Shown piece after piece: positions 15,736-25,930 of a stretch of 64,000 nt of DNA. Below the pieces are notes generated by a model, which saw nothing but the letters and a program-made list of their open reading frames with translations, did no database searches and was not told where the DNA came from. Source of the stretch: Oscillospiraceae bacterium (GTDB lineage Bacteria > Bacillota > Clostridia > Oscillospirales > Ruminococcaceae); assembly GCA_009780025.1 (NCBI GenBank), contig WRAV01000004.1:1-64000 (forward strand), given 5' to 3'. Position numbers and translations under genes: made by a program. Within the stretch, counting starts at the first letter, position 1, and every line of letters starts with the position of its first letter.

Positions 15736-17538
15736 ATGCATAATATAATCCGCCTGACGGCCGCCATCAACAAAGTAAGTTGCGCAGACCCCGCCGACTG
15801 CCTGAAGGAGAGCAAGTCCCTCCTGTTCGAGCGCACTATTGGGGACTTCGACATAATGATCTTTCCGCAGCTCAGCTTGTGCTCGCCCAGCTGCGGAGAC
15901 TTATTCGCCTCTACCGTGCTGACCCAGCAATGCTCCGCCGCCCTTGACCAGCTGCGGGCCGCCAGCCTGGGCCGGGAAGGCTACGTAATCGCCGGCTTTG
16001 TTATGGAAGACTGCGGCAAACCTGTAAGCGCCATGGCAGTGCTGCACAAGGGACAACTTCTCGGAATTCTGCCCACCTGCGATAACCCTGGGACTCTGGC
16101 CACTAATGTGTATTCCGATTACATTCTGCCGCCGAGCACAGTCTTTTCCTGCGGCGGACTTCGCTTTTCTGTCGTGAGTTGCGCGCTCTCCTGTCTCGCC
16201 ACACGGGTGGCAGAAGCCGCGCGCACCGGCTGCGAGCTTATACTTGTGCCCAGCTACTCCCCCGCTTTCGCCGGGCAAGAGGGCGAAGTGCTAAGCTTGA
16301 TTGCCGGTCTCAGTCGATCATTAGGAGTTGCAATAGCTGTGGTAAACGGCGGGGTAGGCGACACTTCTTCCCCTTATGTCTACAGGGGATTTGTCAGCGT
16401 ATTTGAATGCGGGTCCGAGCTTGCATACATGCAGGCCGGGAGCGAGAGCGTTAGTTGCACTGCGGATATTGATGTTGACGTCATCCGCGCCCGCAAACAG
16501 GAAAAAAACTGCCCCACGCCCTTCCACGGTATTCCCGCCGGCAAAAGCAAACCCGGGCTCTTCCGCCCTATTGAACGGATACCCTTCCTGCCTTCGTTGG
16601 GACGAGAAGCCTACCTCACCGACCTGTTCAGCCTTCAAGTGCGCTCCCTTGCAGCCCGCATGAAGAACACCGGGACAACCAAACTTGTGCTGGGCGTCTC
16701 CGGCGGTCTGGACTCGACCGCGGCCCTGCTGGTCTGCGTCAAGGCGGTCGACAATTTGGGGCTTGGGCGAGAAGGTATCATAGGCGTCACCCTGCCCGGT
16801 CTGGGCACGAGCGAGCACACCCATTACAACGCTTTGCGGCTGATGGAAAACCTTGGCGTTACCATGAGGGAGGTCTCGATCCGCAGGGCGGTCGAACAAC
16901 ACTTTGAGGATATCGACCACAGTGGCGAACAGGACTTCGTGTACGAAAACGCCCAAGCCCGAGAACGCACGCAGGTGCTGTTTGATATCGCTAACTCCGC
17001 TTCTGCGATTGTTGTGGGCACCGGAGACTTGAGCGAGGCCGCCCTGGGTTTTTGCACATACGGCGGCGACCATCTGGCCGGCTACAATGTGAATATCTGC
17101 GTCAGCAAAACGGTCTTGCGCGAGCTCACCCGGCATATCTGCGAGACCGGGCTGGTCGAAAACGTCCAATATGTCGTGCAGAGTATCTTGGCTACCCCAA
17201 TTTCCCCAGAACTTTTGCCCCCGCAGGATGGCCTGATCACACAGAAAACCGAGGACATCCTGGGTCCGTACGAGCTCCTCGACTTCTTTATCTACCACTT
17301 TGTCGGGAATAAAATGCGCCCCTCCAAGATTTTCTTCTACGCGTGTAAAGCCTTTAGCGAGCTCGGCGACGACTTTATCCGCGAAAAGCTTGTGATGTTT
17401 ATCAAGCGGTTTTGCGGCTCACAGTTCAAGCGCTCTTGCGCGCCGGACAGCGCAAGCATTACCAGAGTCAACCTAAACGGCATCAACTTCCAAATGCCCT
17501 CAGACCTCAACCCGGCCTTCCTGTTGCGGGATTTGTAG
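15736..17538 (+). CDS. nadE: NAD+ synthetase with a degenerate glutamine amidotransferase domain
   Basis: Amidates deamido-NAD+ to NAD+. The 600 residues have the two-domain layout of glutamine-dependent NadE: an N-terminal nitrilase-like domain (1 to about 270) and a C-terminal synthetase domain with the pyrophosphate loop SGGLDSTAAL and the GTGDLSEAALGF motif. In the N-terminal domain the catalytic Glu position reads FPQLSL (Gln45), and the lysine of the usual PKxYLP motif is replaced (LPTCDNP). A cysteine remains at the nucleophile position (VVSCAL). I infer weak or absent glutaminase activity and possible use of free ammonia. ATG 15736 is preferred over TTG 15730 by spacing to GGAGG. Confidence 0.88.
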   Translation: MHNIIRLTAAINKVSCADPADCLKESKSLLFERTIGDFDIMIFPQLSLCSPSCGDLFASTVLTQQCSAALDQLRAASLGREGYVIAGFVMEDCGKPVSAMAVLHKGQLLGILPTCDNPGTLATNVYSDYILPPSTVFSCGGLRFSVVSCALSCLATRVAEAARTGCELILVPSYSPAFAGQEGEVLSLIAGLSRSLGVAIAVVNGGVGDTSSPYVYRGFVSVFECGSELAYMQAGSESVSCTADIDVDVIRARKQEKNCPTPFHGIPAGKSKPGLFRPIERIPFLPSLGREAYLTDLFSLQVRSLAARMKNTGTTKLVLGVSGGLDSTAALLVCVKAVDNLGLGREGIIGVTLPGLGTSEHTHYNALRLMENLGVTMREVSIRRAVEQHFEDIDHSGEQDFVYENAQARERTQVLFDIANSASAIVVGTGDLSEAALGFCTYGGDHLAGYNVNICVSKTVLRELTRHICETGLVENVQYVVQSILATPISPELLPPQDGLITQKTEDILGPYELLDFFIYHFVGNKMRPSKIFFYACKAFSELGDDFIREKLVMFIKRFCGSQFKRSCAPDSASITRVNLNGINFQMPSDLNPAFLLRDL

Positions 17539-17603
17539 TGGCATATTCTCCGCCCCTTTCGCGAATACTAACCATATTCACAAAGCCAAAGGAGGCCAAT
17601 AGA

Positions 17604-18044
17604 ATGCAACAGCAAAACCAGGACGCTACCCTGCTTGAACAGGTATACCACAGCGCCGAAATGGGGGAGCGCGGCACCGAGCTCCTTATAAAAAAATCCA
17701 AGGACGGCGGGTTGAGCTCTAAGCTGGGCGAGTTTAGAGACGAGTACGCCAGCATCAAAAAGGATGCCGCCGATCAGCTCTCCGCCCACGGGAAGGCTCC
17801 CAAGAAAGCCAGCACCCTAGAAACCTCCGCCCAGTGGATGGGCGTGCAGCTCTCCACTCTGGCTGACCAGAGCCCCGCCCGGATGGCCGAGATGCTCGTT
17901 ACCGGCAGCGCAAAGAATATTATTAAAGGCATCGAAGACATAAAGCAGAACCATGAAGCCCAGCACCAGACACGCAAACTTGCCGGACGGCTGGTCGCCC
18001 TGGAAAACGACAGCTTTAACGCCATGAAGACCTATCTCAACTAG
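17604..18044 (+). CDS. Small helical protein of unknown function
   Basis: A soluble 146-residue protein, predicted almost wholly alpha-helical and rich in Gln, Glu, Lys and Ala. The pattern of four amphipathic helices, with Glu and His residues in the first and last (EQVYHSAEMGERG, IKQNHEAQHQ), recalls ferritin-like four-helix bundles such as the DUF2383 type, but this is a weak resemblance. The ATG at 17604 follows AAAGGAGG. It is 65 bases after nadE and ends at a strong terminator. Confidence 0.8.
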   Translation: MQQQNQDATLLEQVYHSAEMGERGTELLIKKSKDGGLSSKLGEFRDEYASIKKDAADQLSAHGKAPKKASTLETSAQWMGVQLSTLADQSPARMAEMLVTGSAKNIIKGIEDIKQNHEAQHQTRKLAGRLVALENDSFNAMKTYLN

Positions 18045-18051
18045 ATATGGT

Positions 18052-18084
18052 AAAAGCGGGCGAACTGTGTTCGCCCGCTTTTTT
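18052..18084 (+). terminator. Strong intrinsic terminator
   Basis: Perfect 13-bp arms 18052-18064 and 18070-18082 around CTGTG, ending in TTTTTT. The stem core GGGCGAA-CTGTG-TTCGCCC is shared with the repeat family near 44559 and 62165, so a terminator may have been built from, or become, that repeat. Confidence 0.92.
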
Positions 18085-18146
18085 AAAGTAGCGTAAATAC
18101 CATTGACCAAGGATGCAAAATAGCCCTTCCTTTTTCGTCCATATTC

Positions 18147-18155
18147 TGCTATAAT
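18147..18155 (+). promoter_or_regulatory. Extended -10 promoter of enolase
   Basis: TGCTATAAT at 18147-18155 matches the extended -10 form. It is about 105 bases before the enolase start codon. TTGACC at 18103 is too far upstream to be its -35 box. Confidence 0.5.
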
Positions 18156-18202
18156 ACTCAAAGAAAAAGAATGCGAAAAACTCTATGATGCGGAGCGCGT
18201 AG

Positions 18203-19555
<1,353 letters not shown>

Positions 19556-19570
19556 AATACCAACTTATCA

Positions 19571-19614
19571 AAGGCAGGTGGAGCGAGAAATATCTCGCCC
19601 CACCTGCCTTTTGC
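19571..19614 (+). terminator. Intrinsic terminator of enolase
   Basis: AAGGCAGGTGG (19571-19581) pairs with CCACCTGCCTT (19600-19610), with an inner GCGAGA/TCTCGC stem, followed by TTGCTTT. On the other strand it could also end the old-yellow-enzyme transcript, whose stop is at 19627. Confidence 0.9.
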
Positions 19615-19626
19615 TTTGGCATAAAG

Positions 19627-20718
19627 TTAATCAGCTTTACATTTATTTTTTTGATATACAATCTCTCCGGGGCACTTTGTGTAGTCTATCCGCCACTGAC
19701 ACGCCTCGCAATTTAAGCAGATTCCGGTGTTGTCACCTGACCGGGCGTCGTTTGCCCAACTTGGGTTAACCAGCACTCCCCGACCGATATTAACCATATC
19801 TATTTCTGTTTCGGACAGGATATCCCGTGCCATCTGCGCGCTCGTAATGCGGTAAACACCAAATACCGGCACTTTGACCAGCTTCTTGATGCGCTGCGCA
19901 GCGTAGATTGGCGGCGGGAACTGGTAAGACTCAGGCAGCTGGTCGGGGATTTGCTCTGACTCGCCATAGGAAACATTGAGAAAATCATATCCCGCGTCTG
20001 CTAAAGCCAAAGCATTACGAAACCCATCGTCCAGTGTCGGCTCAAATCCGCCCATCCTAATACCTATAATCGGGCCGGAACCGACTGCGGCGCGGATTTT
20101 CCCCAGCGTCTCCACGGCGAACAGCGCGGGATTCTCCCCATAGGCGTCAGTTCGGTGGTTGGCACTTTTGCTTAGGAAGTTGCCGATTAAATATCCGTGC
20201 GTTCCGTGCAATTCGATTCCATCGTAGCCTGCCCTAACCGCCCGCACAGCCGCCGACACAAACTGCTCTTGGATAATCTCAATTTCCTCAATTCCCAGCG
20301 GACGTGAGGTTTTATGTATTGCCGGGCGTATGTTTCTGGGTTCGCTAAAGCCATTCAAAGTGTGGACGCTTGGTCCGACCGAATCGTAATGGCTTTTAAC
20401 GCCCGAGTGCTGAAGCTGGATAAATATTTTACTTCCGGCTCGATGGACTGCTTCTACCATCCGGCTAAGCCCTTCGATATGCCCGTCCCGCCAAATGCCG
20501 AGCATGTCGGGAACCCATCGCCCCTGTTCGCTGATACTTGTCGCTTCCTGGATGATAAGACCGTTGCCGCCCTGCGCAACACGTTCGTAGTGACATATGT
20601 GCATGTCGGAAACTGCCCCGTCCTCCTTTGCCCAATAATAGCGAATCATTGCAGGAACCGCAATGCGGTTTTTGATTGTCAGATGGCGAATCTGCACAGA
20701 TTTAAACAAAGGATCCAT
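19627..20718 (-). CDS. Old-yellow-enzyme family NADH:flavin oxidoreductase
   Basis: FMN-dependent TIM-barrel reductase of 363 residues acting on activated C=C bonds in family members. Seen: AVPAMIRYYW, the active-site HGTHGYLIGNFLSKSAN segment with the substrate-binding histidine, GIRMGG, and VNIGRGVLVNP for FMN phosphate. The C-terminus has CLNCEACQ and a further Cys eight residues on, a likely 4Fe-4S site, but it lacks the large FAD/NAD domain of dienoyl-CoA reductases. It is the last gene of the transporter island, 47 bases after the SDR gene. Confidence 0.87.
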   Translation of the reverse strand: MDPLFKSVQIRHLTIKNRIAVPAMIRYYWAKEDGAVSDMHICHYERVAQGGNGLIIQEATSISEQGRWVPDMLGIWRDGHIEGLSRMVEAVHRAGSKIFIQLQHSGVKSHYDSVGPSVHTLNGFSEPRNIRPAIHKTSRPLGIEEIEIIQEQFVSAAVRAVRAGYDGIELHGTHGYLIGNFLSKSANHRTDAYGENPALFAVETLGKIRAAVGSGPIIGIRMGGFEPTLDDGFRNALALADAGYDFLNVSYGESEQIPDQLPESYQFPPPIYAAQRIKKLVKVPVFGVYRITSAQMARDILSETEIDMVNIGRGVLVNPSWANDARSGDNTGICLNCEACQWRIDYTKCPGEIVYQKNKCKAD

Positions 20719-20765
20719 GGTCGCTATCTTCCTTTCTTTTTTTGCTGCCCATCAAATCTTAACTT

Positions 20766-21542
20766 CTATAACCTTCGAATGTGGAAGCCTCCGTCCGCGT
20801 TAAGCACTTGGCCGGTGGCAAAGTCTAGGCGTCCGCTGCAAGCGGCAACCACGCAATCCGCTACATCTTTTGGCTCACCAAATCTCTTTATCGGAACAAG
20901 GCCTTCAGCTATTAGCTTTTGATATTTCTCCTTAACAACCTGGGTCATATCGGTTAGTATTATTCCCGGGCGCACCTCAAAAACAGGTATGCCAAACTCC
21001 GCCAGGCGGTCCGCAAAGAGCTGGGTTGTCATCGAAACTGACGCCTTTGATATGCAATATTCACCGCGCGTTATGGATGAGGTATAGGATGATATGGACG
21101 CAATGTTTACAATCCGCGGAGCAAACTTTGTTGGCGCGGCATCTTTTTTCATTGCAATCATGCGATTAGCGGCGAGTTGACACATAAAGAAAGTCGAGCG
21201 TGCGTTTGTATTTACCACACGATCATAACTTTCCTCGGTAGTCTCTAAAATGTCCAGGCGAACTTGTGGCGCAACGCCCGCGTTATTAACTAAAACATCT
21301 AGCCGACCGAATTTTTCACAGATTCCGTCTATAAGGGCTTCTCTTTCATCTCGAATATTAATATCGCATTTTTGGTATTCGCAGTCAAGTCCAAGCTCCC
21401 GCATCTGGCTAAGTGAATCTGTAGCATCTCTAGAGGTTGCGGAAAGGATTACATAGTATCCTTCGAGCCCCAGCTCCTTTGCAATCCCAAGTCCGATCCC
21501 CCTGCGCGCACCGGTCACAATCGCTATTTTCTGCAGTTTCAA
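20766..21542 (-). CDS. Short-chain dehydrogenase/reductase
   Basis: NAD(P)-dependent oxidoreductase of 258 residues, classical SDR type. The cofactor loop TGARRGIGLGIA is near residue 10, NNAG near 87, the catalytic Ser in NIASISSY and the YCISK motif near 163. The nearest familiar subgroup is 3-ketoacyl-(ACP) reductase-like proteins, which does not identify the substrate. The start is TTG 21542 with GGAGGG upstream. It lies within the leftward island between the DapA-like gene and the flavin reductase. Confidence 0.88.
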   Translation of the reverse strand: MKLQKIAIVTGARRGIGLGIAKELGLEGYYVILSATSRDATDSLSQMRELGLDCEYQKCDINIRDEREALIDGICEKFGRLDVLVNNAGVAPQVRLDILETTEESYDRVVNTNARSTFFMCQLAANRMIAMKKDAAPTKFAPRIVNIASISSYTSSITRGEYCISKASVSMTTQLFADRLAEFGIPVFEVRPGIILTDMTQVVKEKYQKLIAEGLVPIKRFGEPKDVADCVVAACSGRLDFATGQVLNADGGFHIRRL

Positions 21543-21682
21543 TTAGACCCTCCTACCTCCTATAAAATACTCTTAGGGGCGCGGACATAAGTCCTCCCCC
21601 CTAAGATAACGCTCTCATTTAAATACGTCCGCCAGCAAATGCAACGGAAAGCACCTGAGCTATTTTATCAGATGCGATTGCG

Positions 21683-22585
21683 CTATTTGCCTCTTTTGTC
21701 CGCCACCTGTGCCTTCTGCAAAATCGCAGCCAGCTTTTTCTTGTCTTCTTCGCTTGAGTCCGAAAGCGGGTTTCGCACATACCCACCGGTGTATCCGCAG
21801 TAATCTGTGGCAAACTTGAGGCCGGCTATCCCGAAGCTGCCGGTAACAGCTCCGTTTACCGGGAACATACGCTGATACAAATCCCGCGCCTCTTCCCATT
21901 TGCCGGCGTCGAACAGCTCCTGAACTTCCGCTATTTCGTTGGGAGAGCAGTTAGCCATTGCCGAAATAATACCGGTAACTCCCAGCGCAAGGGCAGGATA
22001 CCATGCAGAGAATGTACCCGTCATCACCTGAAAGCTCGGATCGGCAACCCGCAGGAAGGTAGCCAGCTGCGGCACATCCCCATTTGAATCCTTCATCCCG
22101 ACAATGTTCGGGTGTCGGCTCAGCTCTGCTACCGCCTCAGCACTGAGGTTAACATGAGTGAATTTACTTACGTTGTAAAGCAGAACAGGAATATCGCTGG
22201 CGTCGGCAACGGTGGTGAAGTATTTAATCATCGCCGCTGTGGTCATCGAACCTCCGTAATAAAACGGCGTGAGCACAAGCGCACAGTGCGCACCGAGCCT
22301 TGCGCACTTGTTGGTAAATGTTATGGTTTCCCTAGCAGATTCAAGGCCGGTACCCGCCATGACAACCCGCCCAGGGGCAGAGTTCTCCACAGTGAGCTTT
22401 ACAAGCTCAAGCTTCTCTTCCTCGTTCAAATACACCGTTTCGCTGTTGGAGCCGATAACCAGGTACCCCGCCATTCTATCGTTGTTCCATTTTTGTATGT
22501 TGGAAGCAAACCCGCTGTAGTCCACATCGCCGCTTTCCTTAAATGGAGTAATCATTGGCGGGATTACGCCTCTAATTTTATCCAC
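21683..22585 (-). CDS. DapA-family (dihydrodipicolinate synthase-like) lyase/aldolase
   Basis: Class I aldolase-type TIM barrel of 300 residues. GSNSETVYLNEEEK is the pyruvate-binding loop, LLYNVSKFTHVNLS carries the catalytic Tyr, and NIVGMKDSNGD carries the Schiff-base lysine. Family members condense or cleave pyruvate with an aldehyde or keto acid. The context (transporter, reductases) suggests catabolism rather than lysine synthesis; this is inference. The GTG at 22585 is chosen since AAGGAGG precedes it and the ATG at 22615 has no ribosome site, although that ATG overlaps the tctA-type stop. Confidence 0.85.
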   Translation of the reverse strand: MDKIRGVIPPMITPFKESGDVDYSGFASNIQKWNNDRMAGYLVIGSNSETVYLNEEEKLELVKLTVENSAPGRVVMAGTGLESARETITFTNKCARLGAHCALVLTPFYYGGSMTTAAMIKYFTTVADASDIPVLLYNVSKFTHVNLSAEAVAELSRHPNIVGMKDSNGDVPQLATFLRVADPSFQVMTGTFSAWYPALALGVTGIISAMANCSPNEIAEVQELFDAGKWEEARDLYQRMFPVNGAVTGSFGIAGLKFATDYCGYTGGYVRNPLSDSSEEDKKKLAAILQKAQVADKRGK

Positions 22586-22611
22586 GATAATCAAATCCTC
22601 CTTGCAAAATA

Positions 22612-24120
22612 TCATTGGGTCGTGTTCGACTTAGCCTTCCTTGCCTTCAGAACCGGCGACACAAAACCTCGGAAGATAGTAAATAGCAGTAAGCATACTA
22701 ATATGGCAGAGATAGGACGTGTGAGGAAAACCGTGAAGTCCCCTCTAGCGGCCAGCAGCCCACGCCTGAAGAAAGGATCTATCATACCGCCGGACAGTAT
22801 CAGGCCTAAAATTAAAGGTGCTATCGCAAACCCGGTCTTTGTCATGAGCCAGCCCACAAGCCCAAAGAAGAACATCAAATAAACGTCGGTTATCCTGTTT
22901 GCCGAAGCAAAAGAACCTATTATGCACAGCAACGTAACAACCGATAGGGTTACCGGCAAAGGAACTTGCAAGCATTTGACAAACGCGCGGTTCAAGATGG
23001 ACCCCAAAATTAAAAACATAACGCCTGTAATCAGCATACCCAAGGCGATAGTGTAAACCCACGCCGGATTGTTGTTCATAAAAGTCGCGCCCGGCTGCAG
23101 GCCGTGCACAAGCAGAACTCCCAAGACCACCGCGGTACTTGCATCCCCGGGAACACCTAAAGTTAGCAAACAGGCATACGAGCCCGGCGCCATGGAGTTG
23201 TTGCCAGTTTCGGCGCCTATCAGCCCTTCAACAGAGCCCTGCCCAAACTCGTCTTTGTTTTTAGAGCTGCTCTTCGCGTGGTCATACCCCATAAAAGCAG
23301 CAACATTAGGACCGACCCCCGGCAATATGCCTACAATAAAGCCAATAACGGACACTCTAAATGCCATCCACTTGTGCGGCCACCACTCTTTCCAGCGAAA
23401 CAGCTTGCCCGCCACCACTTTTATAGGCTCGGGATTGGCCTTGGCAACGCCACTAAAAACCTCGCTCATGCCAAACAACCCTACCATAGCCGGAATGAGG
23501 GGAATGCCCGCATTCAAAAAGCTCTGATTCATAGTTAGGCGCATGGCACCATATAGTGGGTCAAGCCCTACCGTACCCAGAATAATGCCCATAACAGCAG
23601 AAATCAGTCCCTTTACAAAGTCACCCTTCGAAAGTTGCGCACAAATCACAACTCCGAATATGGAAATCCAAAACATTTCATAAGATAAAAAGTTCATCGC
23701 AATAGGTATAAAAAGTGGCATGAAAACCAGAAATAAAACTACACCGACCGTATTGCCAAAAAACGAGGTTATCGCGATAATGCTAAGGGCTAAGGAGCCC
23801 TCCCCTTTTTTAGCCATAGGATACCCATCCAGAACCGAGGCCGCAGACCCCGGCGTCCCTGGAATATTAAGCAGTATGGCGGGTATCGCGGCGGCATAAG
23901 CAGCCGACTTATGTGTCGCAGCCAGCAAAAGAACCGCAAGGAGCGGATTCATGCCAAAGGTAAAAGTAGCCACGAATGCTACTGTCATAACCGTAGATAT
24001 GCCTGGCAGTACGCCGCCCATAATTCCTATGGCAGTTCCAAGAAGCAACAGCAACATGCCCTCTAGGGACAAAATTATCGACAAAACTTCACCAAAAAGC
24101 CCAACTTCCATTGTATACAC
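22612..24120 (-). CDS. Tripartite tricarboxylate transporter large membrane subunit (TctA family)
   Basis: Integral membrane protein of 502 residues with about 12 spans, the normal TctA size. Characteristic glycine-rich motifs occur near the N-terminus (GTAIGIMGGVLPGIST) and in the middle (GILPGVGPNVAAFMGYDHAK). With TctB and TctC homologues next door it forms a secondary, binding-protein-dependent carboxylate importer. The start may be GTG 24120 or ATG 24111; neither has a strong ribosome site. Confidence 0.95.
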   Translation of the reverse strand: MYTMEVGLFGEVLSIILSLEGMLLLLLGTAIGIMGGVLPGISTVMTVAFVATFTFGMNPLLAVLLLAATHKSAAYAAAIPAILLNIPGTPGSAASVLDGYPMAKKGEGSLALSIIAITSFFGNTVGVVLFLVFMPLFIPIAMNFLSYEMFWISIFGVVICAQLSKGDFVKGLISAVMGIILGTVGLDPLYGAMRLTMNQSFLNAGIPLIPAMVGLFGMSEVFSGVAKANPEPIKVVAGKLFRWKEWWPHKWMAFRVSVIGFIVGILPGVGPNVAAFMGYDHAKSSSKNKDEFGQGSVEGLIGAETGNNSMAPGSYACLLTLGVPGDASTAVVLGVLLVHGLQPGATFMNNNPAWVYTIALGMLITGVMFLILGSILNRAFVKCLQVPLPVTLSVVTLLCIIGSFASANRITDVYLMFFFGLVGWLMTKTGFAIAPLILGLILSGGMIDPFFRRGLLAARGDFTVFLTRPISAILVCLLLFTIFRGFVSPVLKARKAKSNTTQ

Positions 24121-24157
24121 AGCTCTTTTCTACTGTTTTCTGTTGAGGTTCAAAACT

Positions 24158-24646
24158 TTAAATAGGGACCCTGAAAACTACAATAAACACAACATACATC
24201 ACAGCCATACTAACTGCGGTAAAAATAACAGAAACCAACGGCTTAAAAGTTTTGACAAAGAAAAGCAAAATAAACAGCATGTAGAGAGCGCCTGCAATCC
24301 AAAATCCAAGCAAAGGCATCGCAACAAAAATAAGCAGAAGAATAGTTACTATAGCAATTGCAATTGCCCGGAACTCTTTTACCTTCACGCCATTTTTAAT
24401 CGAGGCACCCAACTCACCAAAGTGCAAGCGCCCGCCTTTTATAAGACTTCTCACAATAAGCGCTACAGTCAAAACAGAGAGAAGAATATTAGATACCATA
24501 GGCATAAACGCCGCGCTATACACAAATTCATCGTTGCCCCAGCGTATTTGAGCTATCTGTGTGTATAAAAAAACGTTTATAAATAGCAGGACAATACCCG
24601 AAATCAGGTCTCTAGTGGCCTGTCCGTTTTTCATTTGTTTTCTCAA
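24158..24646 (-). CDS. Tripartite tricarboxylate transporter small membrane subunit (TctB family)
   Basis: 162 residues with four hydrophobic spans, typical of TctB. The N-terminal span (LISGIVLLFINVFLYTQIAQ) and a basic loop fit the family. It starts at TTG 24646 or, more likely from spacing to GGAAAGGG, ATG 24634. It sits 37 bases before tctA and is separated from the tctC homologue by a 143-base gap with a palindromic element. Confidence 0.88.
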   Translation of the reverse strand: MRKQMKNGQATRDLISGIVLLFINVFLYTQIAQIRWGNDEFVYSAAFMPMVSNILLSVLTVALIVRSLIKGGRLHFGELGASIKNGVKVKEFRAIAIAIVTILLLIFVAMPLLGFWIAGALYMLFILLFFVKTFKPLVSVIFTAVSMAVMYVVFIVVFRVPI

Positions 24647-24681
24647 CCCTTTCCAGGATTTAGAATCTGCCGTTCAATAGC

Positions 24682-24775
24682 GAAAACCACCCTCGAACCC
24701 AGACGATTTTCCCGCTATATCGCGCAGCTTTCTGCCTAGCGGGAAAATCGCCGGGGCGAGGCGTTTTGAGTATTT
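24682..24775. repeat. Intergenic palindromic element between tctC- and tctB-type genes
   Basis: A perfect 13-bp inverted repeat, CGATTTTCCCGCT (24704-24716) with its complement at 24738-24750, is flanked by an imperfect outer pairing (GAAAACC...CCTCG with CGAGGCGTTTT). The sequence CTCGAACC...CGATTTT..CGCTAT also appears at 57441-57480. In the transporter operon it may act as a partial terminator or stabiliser that favours the binding protein upstream. Confidence 0.7.
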
Positions 24776-24789
24776 AGCCGGAAAAATTC

Positions 24790-25866
24790 TTAACGGCGCT
24801 CTAGGCCAACTTCGGCAGGGCTTCTTTGGGCATAACCCATATCATACAGAAGCCAGCTTACGAGGTAGGTGGTCTCTTCGGTCATGCGGTCGGCGTCATC
24901 CCCAAAGATCGCCACCGGTGTAATGCCCATGGCAGTTGTGCCATCTACAACCTCGGGGCTGTTTACAACCACCCGAAGTGCTTCGATCCATGCTTGAGCA
25001 ATGTGCTCGGGGGTGTCTCTGCGGATACCTACACCACGAAAACCGCGGGTATGCGGTATTATTTCTTCGAGTTCAGGCAGCCAGTGCAGGATGCTGGGAA
25101 CGGTGCCGATGCCTTCCAGATATACATCTTCAAGCGCATGAATAGCCAATGCGCGTACAAGACCATCCTCGATGAGGGGCAGCGCTTCGCCTATATCGCT
25201 TATGCTCCAGTCGACTTCGCCTTGAGCAGCGGCAGTAACGGCCGGCCGGCCACCGTCATATGCGATATACGTAGCAGTTCCGCCAATCGCGTTTACGATT
25301 ACAAGCTGGGGTATATGGTAAAGGCCGCCCAGACCAGAGTTGGAAGCTGTAGTCTCGCCACCTCTGACCGCCTCTATCCACTCCTCTACGGTAGTGAAAG
25401 GCGAGTCAATCGGAACACAGATGACGGGATTCGTGGCTTGGGCAATCGCCAGCATACGGATATCCCTGTAGTCGTAATCAGAAAGCGCTGATGCAGGGAA
25501 GGTCATCGAGCCGGAGCTCCAAACGAAAATAGTGTTGCCGTCTGGGGGATTCGACATCATGGATGCTGCTGCAATCGAAGCATTGGCACCAGGCATATTT
25601 TGAGGGACAATATTAGCGCCCAGTTCTTCTTGCAATCCAGGAATCAACATACGCTTCAATGTGTCAAGGCCGCCGCCGACCGCTTGACCAACAAGGGCAG
25701 TAACGTTCCCTGCTGGTTGCCAGCTTCCTTCAGTTGCCTCAGGCTGATTTTCTGCAGCACCCGAGCCCGATGGAGCAGGAGTAGCTGGAGCTGGAGCCGC
25801 CGGTCCGCCGCAAGCTGCAAGAACTACCGATAGAACAACTAACAGAACTATTAACTTCTTTTTCAT
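24790..25866 (-). CDS. Tripartite tricarboxylate transporter solute-binding lipoprotein (TctC/Bug family)
   Basis: Extracytoplasmic binding protein of 358 residues. The signal peptide MKKKLIVLLVVLSVVLAAC ends in a lipobox, giving lipidation at Cys19, followed by a Pro/Ala/Glu-rich linker. The mature domain has the Bug-family layout with GGGLDTLKRMLIPGLQ early and the AYDGGRPAVTAAAQGEVDWS region that normally contacts the carboxylate. The start is ATG 25866, not the longer upstream reading, since AGAGGAG and the signal peptide fit it. It is second in the island operon, after the amidohydrolase gene. Confidence 0.93.
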   Translation of the reverse strand: MKKKLIVLLVVLSVVLAACGGPAAPAPATPAPSGSGAAENQPEATEGSWQPAGNVTALVGQAVGGGLDTLKRMLIPGLQEELGANIVPQNMPGANASIAAASMMSNPPDGNTIFVWSSGSMTFPASALSDYDYRDIRMLAIAQATNPVICVPIDSPFTTVEEWIEAVRGGETTASNSGLGGLYHIPQLVIVNAIGGTATYIAYDGGRPAVTAAAQGEVDWSISDIGEALPLIEDGLVRALAIHALEDVYLEGIGTVPSILHWLPELEEIIPHTRGFRGVGIRRDTPEHIAQAWIEALRVVVNSPEVVDGTTAMGITPVAIFGDDADRMTEETTYLVSWLLYDMGYAQRSPAEVGLERR

Positions 25867-25930
25867 AACAATGGTCACTCCTCTTTTAATATTTAATTTG
25901 TGCTCATTCGCTAATCGTACACAAAGCCAT

